Translations under genes and position numbers: made by a program
Assembly (NCBI GenBank): GCA_030407315.1
Contig: JALQPE010002819.1
Coordinates: 1 to 28,199 of the forward strand
Direction of reading: 5' to 3'
DNA: 28,199 nucleotides
Source: Asparagopsis taxiformis
Lineage: Eukaryota > Rhodophyta > Florideophyceae > Bonnemaisoniales > Bonnemaisoniaceae
In this document: positions 19,995-28,199 of the stretch, one piece after another
How positions within the stretch are numbered: position 1 is the stretch's first letter
Layout: each line of letters starts with the position of its first letter
The notes under the pieces: generated by a model
What the model saw: the letters and a program-made list of their open reading frames with translations, nothing else
Told to the model about the DNA's origin: nothing
The model's database searches: none

Positions 19995-20819
19995 AACCTT
20001 CGCGAGGGCTTCGCCGCCCTCACGTTGAGTGGGACGATTCCCAACGGGGAGCGTACCGCGTACGCAATCGTCGCGCCTTTCGGCAATTCGCGGTCCTTCT
20101 TCGTGAAGTTCGACACGATAATAGAGAACGTCTCTCTCGGTCCTACGTCGACCACTCCGTTGGCTATGCGCAGCCCATGCCGGAATTGCACCGACGCTTT
20201 CGGTTCGAGGAACACGAGTCCGGTCGCATCCGTCGTCACGTTGACGGTCCGTTGCGACATCGCCGGTACACGCGTGTACTTCGTCAGGCGAACCGAGAAC
20301 GTTCGGCTCGGCCTATTCGAGGCAGCGTTACGCTCGCGGCGTTTCGGGGGCTCCACGTTTGGATTCGTCTCTCCTCCCCTCCTCGTACGGAGTCGTCGTA
20401 TCGCCCCGCGATAATGGGTATCGTATCCCCCGATGGAGGTCGATTGTCTGCGCTCGACAGCGTATAGCATCGACATGCTTCGACATGAACGACGTGCCCA
20501 TTATAACGGGGACAGCCAGCGTGTTGGCTACGAAGAATTTTACGCGGAACAGCGAGTTCCCCAGCCTGACACGAAGCAGGATGGCGCCTTCGATAGGCAA
20601 ACGTCGCCCGTTGGCGTCTCCGAGCTTCGGCAGCTCTTCGTCACGTAGACAGCGGTCGACCCAGTCGTAGGGTAGTAAACTTGTTCGTATCAAGTTGTAG
20701 CCGCTGCACGTATCCATCGCGATGGTAATCGCCCTCATCACGTTGAGGTCTAGTCCGATCGTTCCGGATACGATATAATGCTTCGACGCAAGTAGGCACG
20801 TATGCCCGTCGAGGACCAA
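19991..20819 (-). CDS. Retropepsin-like protease and connecting region
   Basis: Frame 20819-20328 carries AMDTCSGYNLIRTSLLP (active-site loop at about 20700-20714), a flap-like segment, and VPVIMGTSFMSKHVDAI in the place of the ILG motif near 20490. This is the retropepsin layout, but the active-site triplet is D-T-C instead of D-T/S-G. A second frame (20476-19991) contains the usual protease-RT connector, with VNVTTDATGLVFLEP and LPKGATIAYAV. One frame change lies between 20328 and 20476. The protease cleaves the gag-pol product. Confidence 0.75.
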
Positions 20820-20856
20820 CGGTTCGGTCCTGACCGGCGCGCGGTCTACGTCTTCG

Positions 20857-21432
20857 CTAGCGGTTTCGTCGCTTCATCGTGTGAGCCCGTATGGCTTCTT
20901 TTGCGTCGACACGCTTCGTATAAGCCGCGTGTTTGGCTTTCTCGCGCTCGGAAGCGTCGTGCTTCCGGGTAGCGCGTCTCGCTCGTCTGCGAGGCTTCCT
21001 CTTCGTGTGAGGTTCGTTCGTCCCGTCGGACTTCGTTTCTTCCCCCACGTCGGGTGTCGTGTGACTCGAGTTGGCCTTCGCGGCCGTGAGCTTTACGTAA
21101 CTCTCGTTCATCGGTGAGCCTGCGGAGGACCAATCATCGACGTCGGTCGTCCCCCTTTTACGTAAGGGTTCAGGCGATGTGGGTGGCTCGTGACCTACAT
21201 CGCCTGGTCGTTTCCCGGCGCGGGGCCGTTCGACACGTTGTCGTCGTGAGCCCACGAAGCTCGTTCGTCATCGTGACTCGTTTCCGCCTCGAGTGGTGTT
21301 TCGTCAGCGGAGGTCGTCACGTAGACTCCGCTGCGGCCATTACGCTGGCCATTCGTTCGTTCGCCCACGGGCGGGGGTCACGTCGGTCATTACGAAAGTC
21401 GCCCGCGGCGCCTGTCGAAGGGCCTTCCCCCG
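20857..21432 (-). CDS. Gag-pol linker, basic and low complexity
   Basis: A minus-strand frame (21255-20857) rich in Arg, Lys, Glu and Ser (KRKPRRRARRATRKHDASER), with a further short readable frame at about 21300-21430 just after the gag stop. It probably connects gag to protease in a single polyprotein once small frame changes are allowed. No domain is recognised. Confidence 0.5.
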
Positions 21433-23519
21433 TCACGATTGGGGGTTTCGGAGTATCGTAGGCGGCGTGCCGTACCTCCGCGGGGTCACGTTCCCTCGCT
21501 CACCAGGTCGTTCCTGGTTACGTTTAGCCATTCGTTGGCGGAAGTACTCAGCCTGACGTGGGTTGCTCTTCACGTGGAAGAGGTAGTACTTGTACGCGAA
21601 AAAGATCCGTTGATCTGGCGTCAGACGCGGACACGTAAACGTCGAGTGGCCATCTTCGCGGCATGACCAACACGACAGCGTCCAGTAATCATTCGGGATT
21701 ACGGAGTGCGCCAATTGCGTCTGCTCGCTCGTGAGCTTCGGCACGTCCTCGCATGGACGGTTCAATCGAGCTTCGAGCTCGTCCGGCTTTTCGTTTGCCG
21801 TTTTCGTATCGTTGGGCGGCGGCCCGTTCGTGAAGAGGATCGCCTCCAAATTCTCGGCAACGTGAACCGCAGCGAGCGACACGTCGTCGTCGTCCCTCGC
21901 GGGGATGTTCGGGTTACCATCGTGGTAACTGGGCTCGCTAGCCCGTTCATTACGTAAGTACGCGGACTCATCGTAGTCCGCGAACTTCCTCGACTCGTGG
22001 TCGGAAATAGCCAACGTAGGCTTCACCGGAAACCGCACTTTCGGTTTCGCGGCTGACGCGACAGCTGCCGTACGTGCACGGAAGGTCGTTCCTTCGGCCG
22101 TCGCCAATCGTCTCACAACGGTGAGGTCGTTCCTCTCTCGTTCGGGGAGTGACCGGAGTCGTTCCGTCACGGCTGCCCGCGTCGAGGGCAGCAAACCACG
22201 CACGTAGTGGTGAACGAGGAGTCGATCCGTAAACACGTAGTTACACGCCCGCGTGGCGGTGTCGAGTCTATCAGCGTACTGATTCTCGTCCTCGTTAGGA
22301 CTCTGCGTGATCATCGTGACCTTTTCGTAGGCCTCCTGCAGCACGTCGTCTTGCAGGTATCGTTTGATCAACGCGTTGATTACGTGAGGCCACGAGAACC
22401 TCTTCGTCGGATCAGTCGTGATCACACCAGTCGTACACTGGGAATCGTAGAACCGTCGGGCGTCCCCTTCGAGGAAGAAGTGCAGCGCACGTACTGCCAC
22501 TCCCTCGCACACTCCGAGTGTGCTGAACCCATCACGTATTTGGGCGAGGAATCCGAGTAACGTAATCGGATTCCGGCCGGAGAACGGCTTTAACGTAGGG
22601 AAAAGTCCCTCCAGCTCACGTTTGAGCTTATGTACGCTTTGACTCTCGTTCACGTAGAGATGTTCACGTACATCGTTAAGTCGGTACATGCGGTACGACA
22701 CCACGTTCGCAAATGCGTCGAGCATTGTCGTGTGCTCTGCCAACGCGTGGCAAACGGGTCCGAGGGCGTTCCCTGGTAAGCGTACCGCGTCGGCACGTTC
22801 GTTTTCGTGGACTCGCGTGTCCGTCGTGCCGAACGTTCCCAGCCACGGAATGTACGTCTCACGTGGCGGGGAGCTCTCGTATCGAATTGCGCAGCACGTG
22901 CTGCGTCCGCCGACCGCGCGTGGTCTGGCGTATCGTTAAAACGTAATTGCCTTCGTGGCGTCTCGTCGGGGTTGGCGATGGCTCGTTGCACTGTCGCCCC
23001 CCTTCCGTACGTGGTCGGGGTCGTCGGACCGGGTGTTGGTGGGTATCCTCCCGGAACGGCGGGGAGGATTGCGAGTTATAGGCGCGCGAGCCTTGTTCGT
23101 AATTCGGATCGCTTCCGCTCGGCGGAGCGGAACGTCCGGCGACGATTTCGTTGAATACTACGACAAACGAGTCGAGTCTTCCCTCCACGGCGGAGAGGCG
23201 GTTTCGTAAATCTTCGTTTTCCCCGTTCGAGGTCGCTGAGCGTTCACGTAACGCACGAGCTTCGCGCTCCGAGACTCCGAGTCTCTGCCTTACGGCTTCG
23301 TCGACGGCCGCGTCGCTCGCCCTTTCGATGTGACCTCGAAGGTCTTCGTACACTACACGTAGTGCCGTGGGAGTCACGTTCCCCTTCGTTGAGCTGACCG
23401 CGCGTTGCGGGGTCCATACTCACGGACTCAAACGGGCTTACCGTACGTGGTAGCTGGCCGATCGCCTCGATATCCGGCGGGATAGATCGATCAGTCGCGA
23501 AGATCGCTTCTGCTGACAA
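21433..23519 (-). CDS. Gag with CCHC zinc knuckle
   Basis: The long frame 22743-21433 (436 residues, no ATG at its edge) holds a Ty3/Gypsy gag capsid-like region (FPTLKPFSGRNPITLLGFL, ALHFFLEGDARRFYDSQ, YADRLDTATRACNYVF) and a zinc knuckle CWSCREDGHSTFTC (CX2CX4HX4C) near 21650-21690. Upstream frames (23519-23244, 23377-22859, 22991-22850) add an N-terminal section with a short heptad-like segment (NEDLRNRLSAVEGRLDSF). The true start is uncertain because of two or three frame changes. It forms the particle and packages the RNA. Confidence 0.85.
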
Positions 23520-23682
23520 GGCACGTCGGCTTCGGCGTCCGCTGACGTTGGCAACGGTTCCTGGGCGACGCGCTGGAATTCGACACAGCGTAATTCATAG
23601 ACCGTCGTCTGTAGCGTAGCACGTAGCTTTTCGTTAACGTAAAAGAGCTCAACCTCGTTGGTTGTCGTATGCTCGTAGCAAC
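23520..23682 (-). other. Leader between primer-binding site and gag
   Basis: About 160 bases of element 5' untranslated sequence. The exact gag start is not fixed, so its length is approximate. Confidence 0.5.
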
Positions 23683-23700
23683 TTCTAGGTCGAGAGACCA
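23683..23700 (-). other. Primer-binding site
   Basis: On the element strand TGGTCTCTCGACCTAGAA starts one base after the 5' LTR. It begins with TGG, complementary to a tRNA CCA end. The implied tRNA 3' end has discriminator A and acceptor strand TCGAGAG. I cannot assign the tRNA. Confidence 0.75.
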
Positions 23701-23701
23701 G

Positions 23702-24351
23702 TGTGGAACCACGTTAGTTCTAGATAGCTGGTACGAGCTACGGAGGACACGCTGTCCTTACGAACGAAACGAGCAGTCCACCCGCTGGTGTTTGACTGTA
23801 TTGTTAGGTAGGAAGGTAGAGTGGTTAGCGAGTAGACACGAGCGTCACGACGCAACAATCCACGCGAGGATTACGTTAGCACACGAGGGGTACGTCACCG
23901 GAGGCGCTCTCGACCAAGCCCGGAGGCACTACACGCAATCAGCCTTACGTGCGGCGATGGGTAGGGAGTACGCAGCTCGACGGAGACGAAGCCTCGTTAG
24001 GCAAAACGTAAACGTAGAAGTCAGTCGTAGACTAGAGCCGTTGCTCGATCGTTGTCTTGTCCCCTTTCCCCTCCCGGCACGATGCCAATACCTATATGGC
24101 CACGATGGCATCGCTTTACAGTGTAACACTGTTCGTAACGTCCCCGAATGGGAAAGGACCTTGTGGGTCACACGTAGGGACCCGTTGGTCCGTTGGCCGT
24201 TGCCATTACGTTCGTTGCACACGTGTGCCGGTTGCGCGCGCGCATGCGCCAGCAATGTTCGTGCATTGCTGTCGCCGGTCGTGTCCGCCGGATTCGAATT
24301 CCGCGGAAAAACGTAAATATTTACAATTTCGGAATTGCCACGTATACTACA
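23702..24351 (-). repeat. 5' LTR (right)
   Basis: 650 bp, the partner of 13639-14296. On the element strand it starts TGTAGTATACG and ends CCACA. It contains the element promoter; the AT-rich palindrome GTAAATATTTAC about 40 bases from the U3 end is a notable feature, but no start site can be fixed. Confidence 0.95.
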
Positions 24352-24356
24352 AACGA
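24352..24356. repeat. Target-site duplication AACGA (right)
   Basis: Follows the right LTR terminus ACTACA directly and matches 13634-13638. Confidence 0.95.
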
Positions 24357-25160
24357 TGAGACGCATATCGACCGGTTCAAGTTTGTGACGCGGCGAGCCC
24401 TGCTGGATGTGTGGTTGGAATCCTTGTCCGGCTGATAGGGCTGGAGGAGTGCGGTTTACCGGGAGAAAACTTGTCATGCCGGCATCTGGGGGACGGTTTT
24501 TGATAAGGGAAAGGGGTGTCCTCGGCAGGTCCCACACAATGATTCCCTGGTCCTCCTCGCGACCGCAAAGATCAACTTCCGGGTTACTTGTATTGCCAAC
24601 GGAGATGACCCATTCCCTATCTGGGTGTCCAGGGTCCCCAAAGTACGTCTTTTCCAAAGCGCTGGAATTATATGTACGCCAGACGATGAAGCTGAAGGAA
24701 GGTAATCGTTCCGCCACGTTCAAGTCTTCATCGGTCACGGCCATGTACAACATGCCGGGCAGGGCATGTCGACAGAGTTGTGTCACACACGACAACGAGG
24801 TATCACACGTATTTCAGGAATGCGTCGTATCGATTCCCCGACAATGTTTCGTTTGGTTTCATCAGGCGGTTGGTTCGAAGAAGAAAGTCATCGCCAATGC
24901 TCCGCGCCGGTCTGCAAGGCAAAGTCAACGGCACCTGTCAATGTTCGCCACAAGACAGTTGTTCCCATCCCGGTCAAGAAAGATGGTAGGCCGAAGACAG
25001 GGCAGCTCCGAATGATGCGGATGAAGACGACAGAACCTCGCAAGGATGTAATGCACACACGGAGTGGGGCCCCGATAGTGCCTCTTCTGCCGGACAACCT
25101 GGATATCTAGTTCACTATCATAGTGAGGACGAAGAGGAAGAACAGTTTTCCGACGGCTAG
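24357..25160 (+). CDS. ParB-like gene, 3' part after the retrotransposon
   Basis: Resumes the interrupted gene. The first piece (DRFKFVTRRALLDVWLESL) is in frame with the sequence ending at the left duplication. A TGA-TAG pair at about 24432-24437 closes that frame, but protein-like sequence continues nearby: CGLPGENLSCRH (about 24450), LLATAKINFRVTCIANG (about 24560), KTVVPIPVKKDGRP (about 24950), and an acidic tail with HSEDEEEEQFSDG ending at TAG 25158-25160. Three or four frame changes are needed. The alternative is that the gene ends at 24434 and the rest is unrelated. A minus-strand frame over 24370-24795 is also protein-like, so the strand after 24435 is not fully certain. No domain is recognised. 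Confidence 0.5.
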
Positions 25161-25430
25161 ATATCTAACAACAACTACTTTAGCAAACAATTATCGAATA
25201 TAATCATCTCCTTTATCACTTTCAATCTATGAACCTACTATAATGCACTTCCGTTCCATGCTTTCAAACTAGATTGTCCATTCCCTAGTGGGTTGGAGCA
25301 TGATTCCAGGACGATTCCCTCACATCTCTAGACTCGATGGTCTATGCTAGAAATAGCAGAACAATTGGGTTTATACGTGCTTCATCGCCAACTTGCTTCT
25401 GGTAATGGCTGGACGTGCACGATACACGAT
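25161..25430. other. AT-rich intergenic stretch
   Basis: About 270 bases downstream of the ParB-like gene, probably its 3' UTR and polyadenylation region (ACTACTTTAGCAAACAATTATCG). No feature can be defined. Confidence 0.35.
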
Positions 25431-25935
25431 CACCTGAAATGGACGTCCGGTGGATGTCCAACTCAGATGCATTCCTGGCGGGCCCAGAAATTCTACAATT
25501 TCGGGCACAAAAAAATATTGCAAAACAACATCGATTTGGGCGGTCGATTGTGCCGTACGGCACACCCCCATCTCAAAAACATGTTCACATGTGCATGTTT
25601 TTGAGAATAGCCCAAATTTAATTCAAATCAGGGTGTCTAATTTGGCCACAACGGCCCCAGGCACCGGAACCGCCGCCCCGAGCGGGGTCATCACTGGCTT
25701 CTGTAAGCACTAACTGTAAGGCTAAATGGCGCCTAACGATGGGTCGATTCCAGGCTTCAAGCCTAAGTTATGCTAGGGTGACATCGTTTCCCCTGTTCCA
25801 TCATGGTCCTGCCTTACTCCTCCACGACAAACACTACTCACCCATCACGTTACTCGTATTCCGTGCACTTTGTATGAGTAGTGAACTCGCCTGCTTAGTT
25901 GCTGCAATGCGTGGATGTAGGCAGCACACGACCAA
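25431..25935 (+). repeat. Hairpin repeat, copy 6 with type-B spacer
   Basis: First unit of the right array; palindrome GTGCCGTACGGCAC at 25550-25563. The long type-B spacer closely matches that of copy 4 in the left array (GGCTTCAAGCCTAAG, CACTACTCACCCATCACG). Confidence 0.85.
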
Positions 25936-26325
25936 CCTGAAATGGACGTCCGGTGGATGTCCATCTCAGATGCACTGCTGGCCAGCCCAGAAATTCTAAA
26001 TTTCGGGCACAAAAAATCTTGCAAAAAATCAACGATTTGGGCGGGTCGATTGTGCCGTACGGCACACCCCCATCTCAAAAACATGTTCACATGTGCATGT
26101 TTTTGAGAATAGCCCAAATTTTAATTCAAATCAGGGTGTCTAATTTGGCCACAACGGCCCCAGGCACCGGCCACCGGCCCCGATCGGGGCTATCACTGGC
26201 TTCTGTAAGCACCAACTGTAAGGCTAAATGGCGTCTGACGAAGGGTCATTTCAGGCTCAATACGCCAGGGACAGGTCTTGGTCCTTGTTCCATCATGGTC
26301 CCGCCCCGCTCTCTCACGACCAACC
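25936..26325 (+). repeat. Hairpin repeat, copy 7 with type-A spacer
   Basis: Palindrome at 26052-26065, hairpin at about 26074-26109, short type-A spacer. Unit length is about 390 bases. Confidence 0.85.
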
Positions 26326-26715
26326 TGAAATGGACGTCCGGTGGATGTCCAGCTCGATTGCATTGCTGGCCAGCCCAGAAATTCTAAAATTTCGGGCACA
26401 AAAAAAAATTTGCAAAAAACATCGATTTGGGCGGTCGATTGTGCCGTACGGCACACCCCCATCTCAAAAACATGTTCACATGTGCATGTTTTTGAGAATA
26501 GCCCAAATTTTAATTCAAATCAGGGTGTCTAATTTGGCCACAACGGGCCCAGGAACCGACCGCCGCCCCGAGCGGGGTCATCACTGGCTTCTGTAAGCAC
26601 CAACTGTAAGGCTAAATGGCGTCTGACGAAGGGTCAATTTCAGGCTCAATACGCCAGGGACAGGTCTTGGTCCTTGTTCCATCATGGTCCCGCCCCGCTC
26701 TCTCACGACCAACCT
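26326..26715 (+). repeat. Hairpin repeat, copy 8 with type-A spacer
   Basis: Palindrome at 26441-26454. Nearly the same length as copy 7 and its closest neighbour in sequence, which suggests a recent tandem duplication of the type-A unit. Confidence 0.85.
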
Positions 26716-26786
26716 GAAATGGACGTCCGGTGGATGTCCAGCTCGATTGCATTGCTGGCCAGCCCAGAAATTCTAAAATTTCCGAA
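26716..26786 (+). repeat. Hairpin repeat, copy 9, truncated
   Basis: Starts with GAAATGGACGTCCGGTGG and keeps the first imperfect hairpin (GCCCAGAAATTCTAAAATTTC), but breaks off before the palindrome. Unrelated sequence follows. Confidence 0.8.
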
Positions 26787-27130
26787 AAATCAATTTGGTG
26801 GCCCAGCATCTCCTGTGCCGAAAATTCCAGCAGTCACTTCTGATATACATATCGTAGTAGTAGTAGTCTAGACGTGTTTCGCACTTGTACGCATCAGGGA
26901 AGGCTGCACGGAAGGTTGAGACTACGCTACTTGTGTACCGCGTCGTCTGAAATAGCGAGTAGTGTTTGTTGTATAGTTCTGGAGTATGCGTCTAGTGGTT
27001 TGTAAAGCTTGCAGAACGGGATAGGGATGTGGGTGGCCTATTTTATGAATACATGAGTACCAATATTCAGGGTTGACAAAGCGGAAAGTCATAGGCTCAT
27101 ACATGTTGAGATTGCATAGTGGAGAAAATA
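26787..27130. other. Interval without recognised features
   Basis: About 340 bases after the truncated repeat. It contains a short TAG/GTA run at 26861-26870. No gene is recognised. Confidence 0.35.
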
Positions 27131-28060
27131 TTTACATCGAAATTTACATGGAGGAGATGGAGGTTTCAAGGATGAGGTATGAGGGAAGAAAATTCTTCTG
27201 TGGTATGAGGATGTGTCTAAGGGGGGATGGAATCCTGGGATGGTACAGGGGAGGTGGAAATGTACGGAGTGCGGGTTTAGATGGAGTGTGATTCGGAGAG
27301 GAGTGCCGAAAAGCATATTATGGGGATTTGGGAGACGCTGCGGGGTGTTGGGGTAGTGAGGGCGGAGGAGGTGTTAGGTGGGACCGTAGGAGGGTGCGGT
27401 TGAAGGCGCCGAGAGGAGGGGGTTTTTAGGAAAGTGAGGAGAAAGAGGCGGGAAGGTCTGTTCTGGCTGTGGTGAGTGGGGATGTGATGGAGAAGAAGGG
27501 GGTTATTGTATTTGGGGAGGGAGGGGAGTGGGAGGAAGGGTGCGAAGTGGGGGGTTGATATGTGTTTCAGAGCGGGGAGGTTTCTGGGGAGACGGCGGGG
27601 GAGCGGGAGCGTGGGCCAGTGTGGTGGTGTATACGGTATCGAAGATGCGGATGGCGTGGGGGCATGGAGCAGCTGAGGGAGGGAGGGGTGGAGCAGGTCG
27701 GGTACGGGATGGGGACTGAGAGGTTTTGGAAGAGTAAGCTGCAGGGGAAGTTTGTGGAGAGGGCGAAGGAGAGGGGTTGAAGGTAGAGGAGAGAGGGTAT
27801 TGAAGAACAATACGTTGCAAAGGTGATGGGGGAGAGCATGGTCGAGGAGATAGGGGGGTTTTTGCCCTATTCTGAGGTAGTATGAGGACTGGTATACGAA
27901 ATCTGTACGGGTAGAGCAGAAAAGTAGGTATGGAATGGAGGTGTGCACCGTGGAAGCGGGGATAGGTAGCTAAAAATGCGTGCTAGAGTGGTATTGGGGG
28001 TGTTTGAGGTACAGTACGGGGGAGGTGAGCACCAACTGGAAGGGGGTGACGAGAGGAGGA
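27131..28060. other. GA-rich, C-poor tract with strong strand asymmetry
   Basis: The + strand is dominated by G and A (runs such as GGGGAGGGAGGGGAGTGGG) and is very poor in C for about 0.9 kb. The minus strand is open over 27277-27948 (223 residues), rich in Pro, Leu, Ser and His, which simply mirrors the base bias. I see no family signature. It could be a decayed gene with biased composition or a structural tract. Confidence 0.5.
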
Positions 28061-28199
28061 AAAAATTAAAGACGAAAATTGGAGTCGGACCGACAAGGAA
28101 AAAGAGTGGTCGCCGTGATGGATGGCGGACATCCATGTCGAGCACGGCGGCCGAAATTTTCTGGGTCGAAATTTTTGAATTTCTGAACCGGCGCCGTCC
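28061..28199. other. Right window edge
   Basis: Contains GGACATCCATGTCGAGCAC and GAAATTTTCTGGGTCGAAATTTTTG, faintly like parts of the hairpin repeat core, but too diverged and short to call. Confidence 0.25.

Larger units (their letters stand above)
13639..24351 (-). mobile_element. Full-length Ty3/Gypsy LTR retrotransposon (chromovirus)
   Basis: A 10,713-bp element in minus orientation. Its LTRs of 658 and 650 bp start TGT and end ACA, it is flanked by the 5-bp duplication AACGA, it has a primer-binding site next to the right LTR and a purine tract next to the left. Domain order in the element sense is gag (CCHC knuckle), protease, RT, RNase H, integrase, GPF-type module, chromodomain. The RT-RNase H-IN order defines Ty3/Gypsy, and the terminal chromodomain places it among chromoviruses. 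The reading is broken by several small frame changes. The long non-coding stretch between pol and the 3' LTR is unusual. It interrupts the ParB-like gene. Confidence 0.95.

Noticed and set aside
23929..24795. 288-residue minus-strand frame
   Set aside because: It runs across the LTR end and target duplication, so it is a chimera of host and LTR. The host part is protein-like on this strand too, so a little doubt remains.
25431..26600. Recurring peptide-like translation (for example VPYGTPPSQKHVHMCMF) in every repeat copy
   Set aside because: It occurs in different frames, on both strands, and is cut by indels. It reflects DNA repeat conservation, not a protein.
27277..27948. 223-residue Pro/Leu-rich minus frame as a real gene
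   Set aside because: Composition follows directly from the GA skew of the opposite strand, with no domain or repeat pattern.
1..28199. tRNA or rRNA genes
   Set aside because: No segment with tRNA A/B boxes in proper spacing or with rRNA conserved cores was noticed by eye. A covariance-model scan was not possible.

Overview
The window is eukaryotic genomic DNA, dominated by mobile or mobile-associated sequence. Supporting signs are a SET-domain reading frame, a Ty3/Gypsy retrotransposon with an integrase chromodomain, a Kozak-like start context at 10526 (AACCATGG), and no operons or Shine-Dalgarno sites. No spliceosomal introns are needed to read the genes. The sequence alone does not name the host: an intron-poor lineage such as a red alga, an early-diverging fungus or an oomycete-like protist would all fit. 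Most long genes are split across two or three frames by small indels. The two LTRs of the retrotransposon differ almost only by short indels, so many frame breaks may be sequencing or assembly errors rather than decay.

Layout. Bases 1-1195 (+) hold the 3' part of a transposase-like gene. Bases 3588-1619 (-) hold a basic, disordered, coiled-coil protein gene that converges on it. Bases 7514-4260 (-) hold the most striking gene: a beta-class DNA amino-methyltransferase (DPPY motif first, AdoMet-binding FxG-type motif later) followed by a complete SET domain. Bases 7.8-10.2 kb hold copies of a hairpin-rich repeat, plus a 113/114-bp minisatellite. Bases 10526-25160 (+) hold one large gene with a ParB/sulfiredoxin-like domain. 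It is split by a 10.7-kb Ty3/Gypsy chromovirus (13639-24351, minus strand) flanked by a 5-bp target duplication AACGA. A second array of the hairpin repeat follows at 25.4-26.8 kb. The last 1.2 kb is strongly GA-rich on the + strand.

The hairpin repeat occurs eight times with an intact 14-bp palindrome and once truncated. It lies between the genes, and one copy at 3.77-4.1 kb is inverted relative to all others, so the methyltransferase-SET gene sits between inverted copies. My inference is that the transposase-like gene, the coiled-coil gene, the DNA methyltransferase-SET gene and the ParB-like gene may be parts of one large DNA mobile element that carries its own chromatin and DNA modification proteins. 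The chromovirus would have inserted later into the ParB-like gene. The association rests on co-location and shared repeats in this one window and is not proven.
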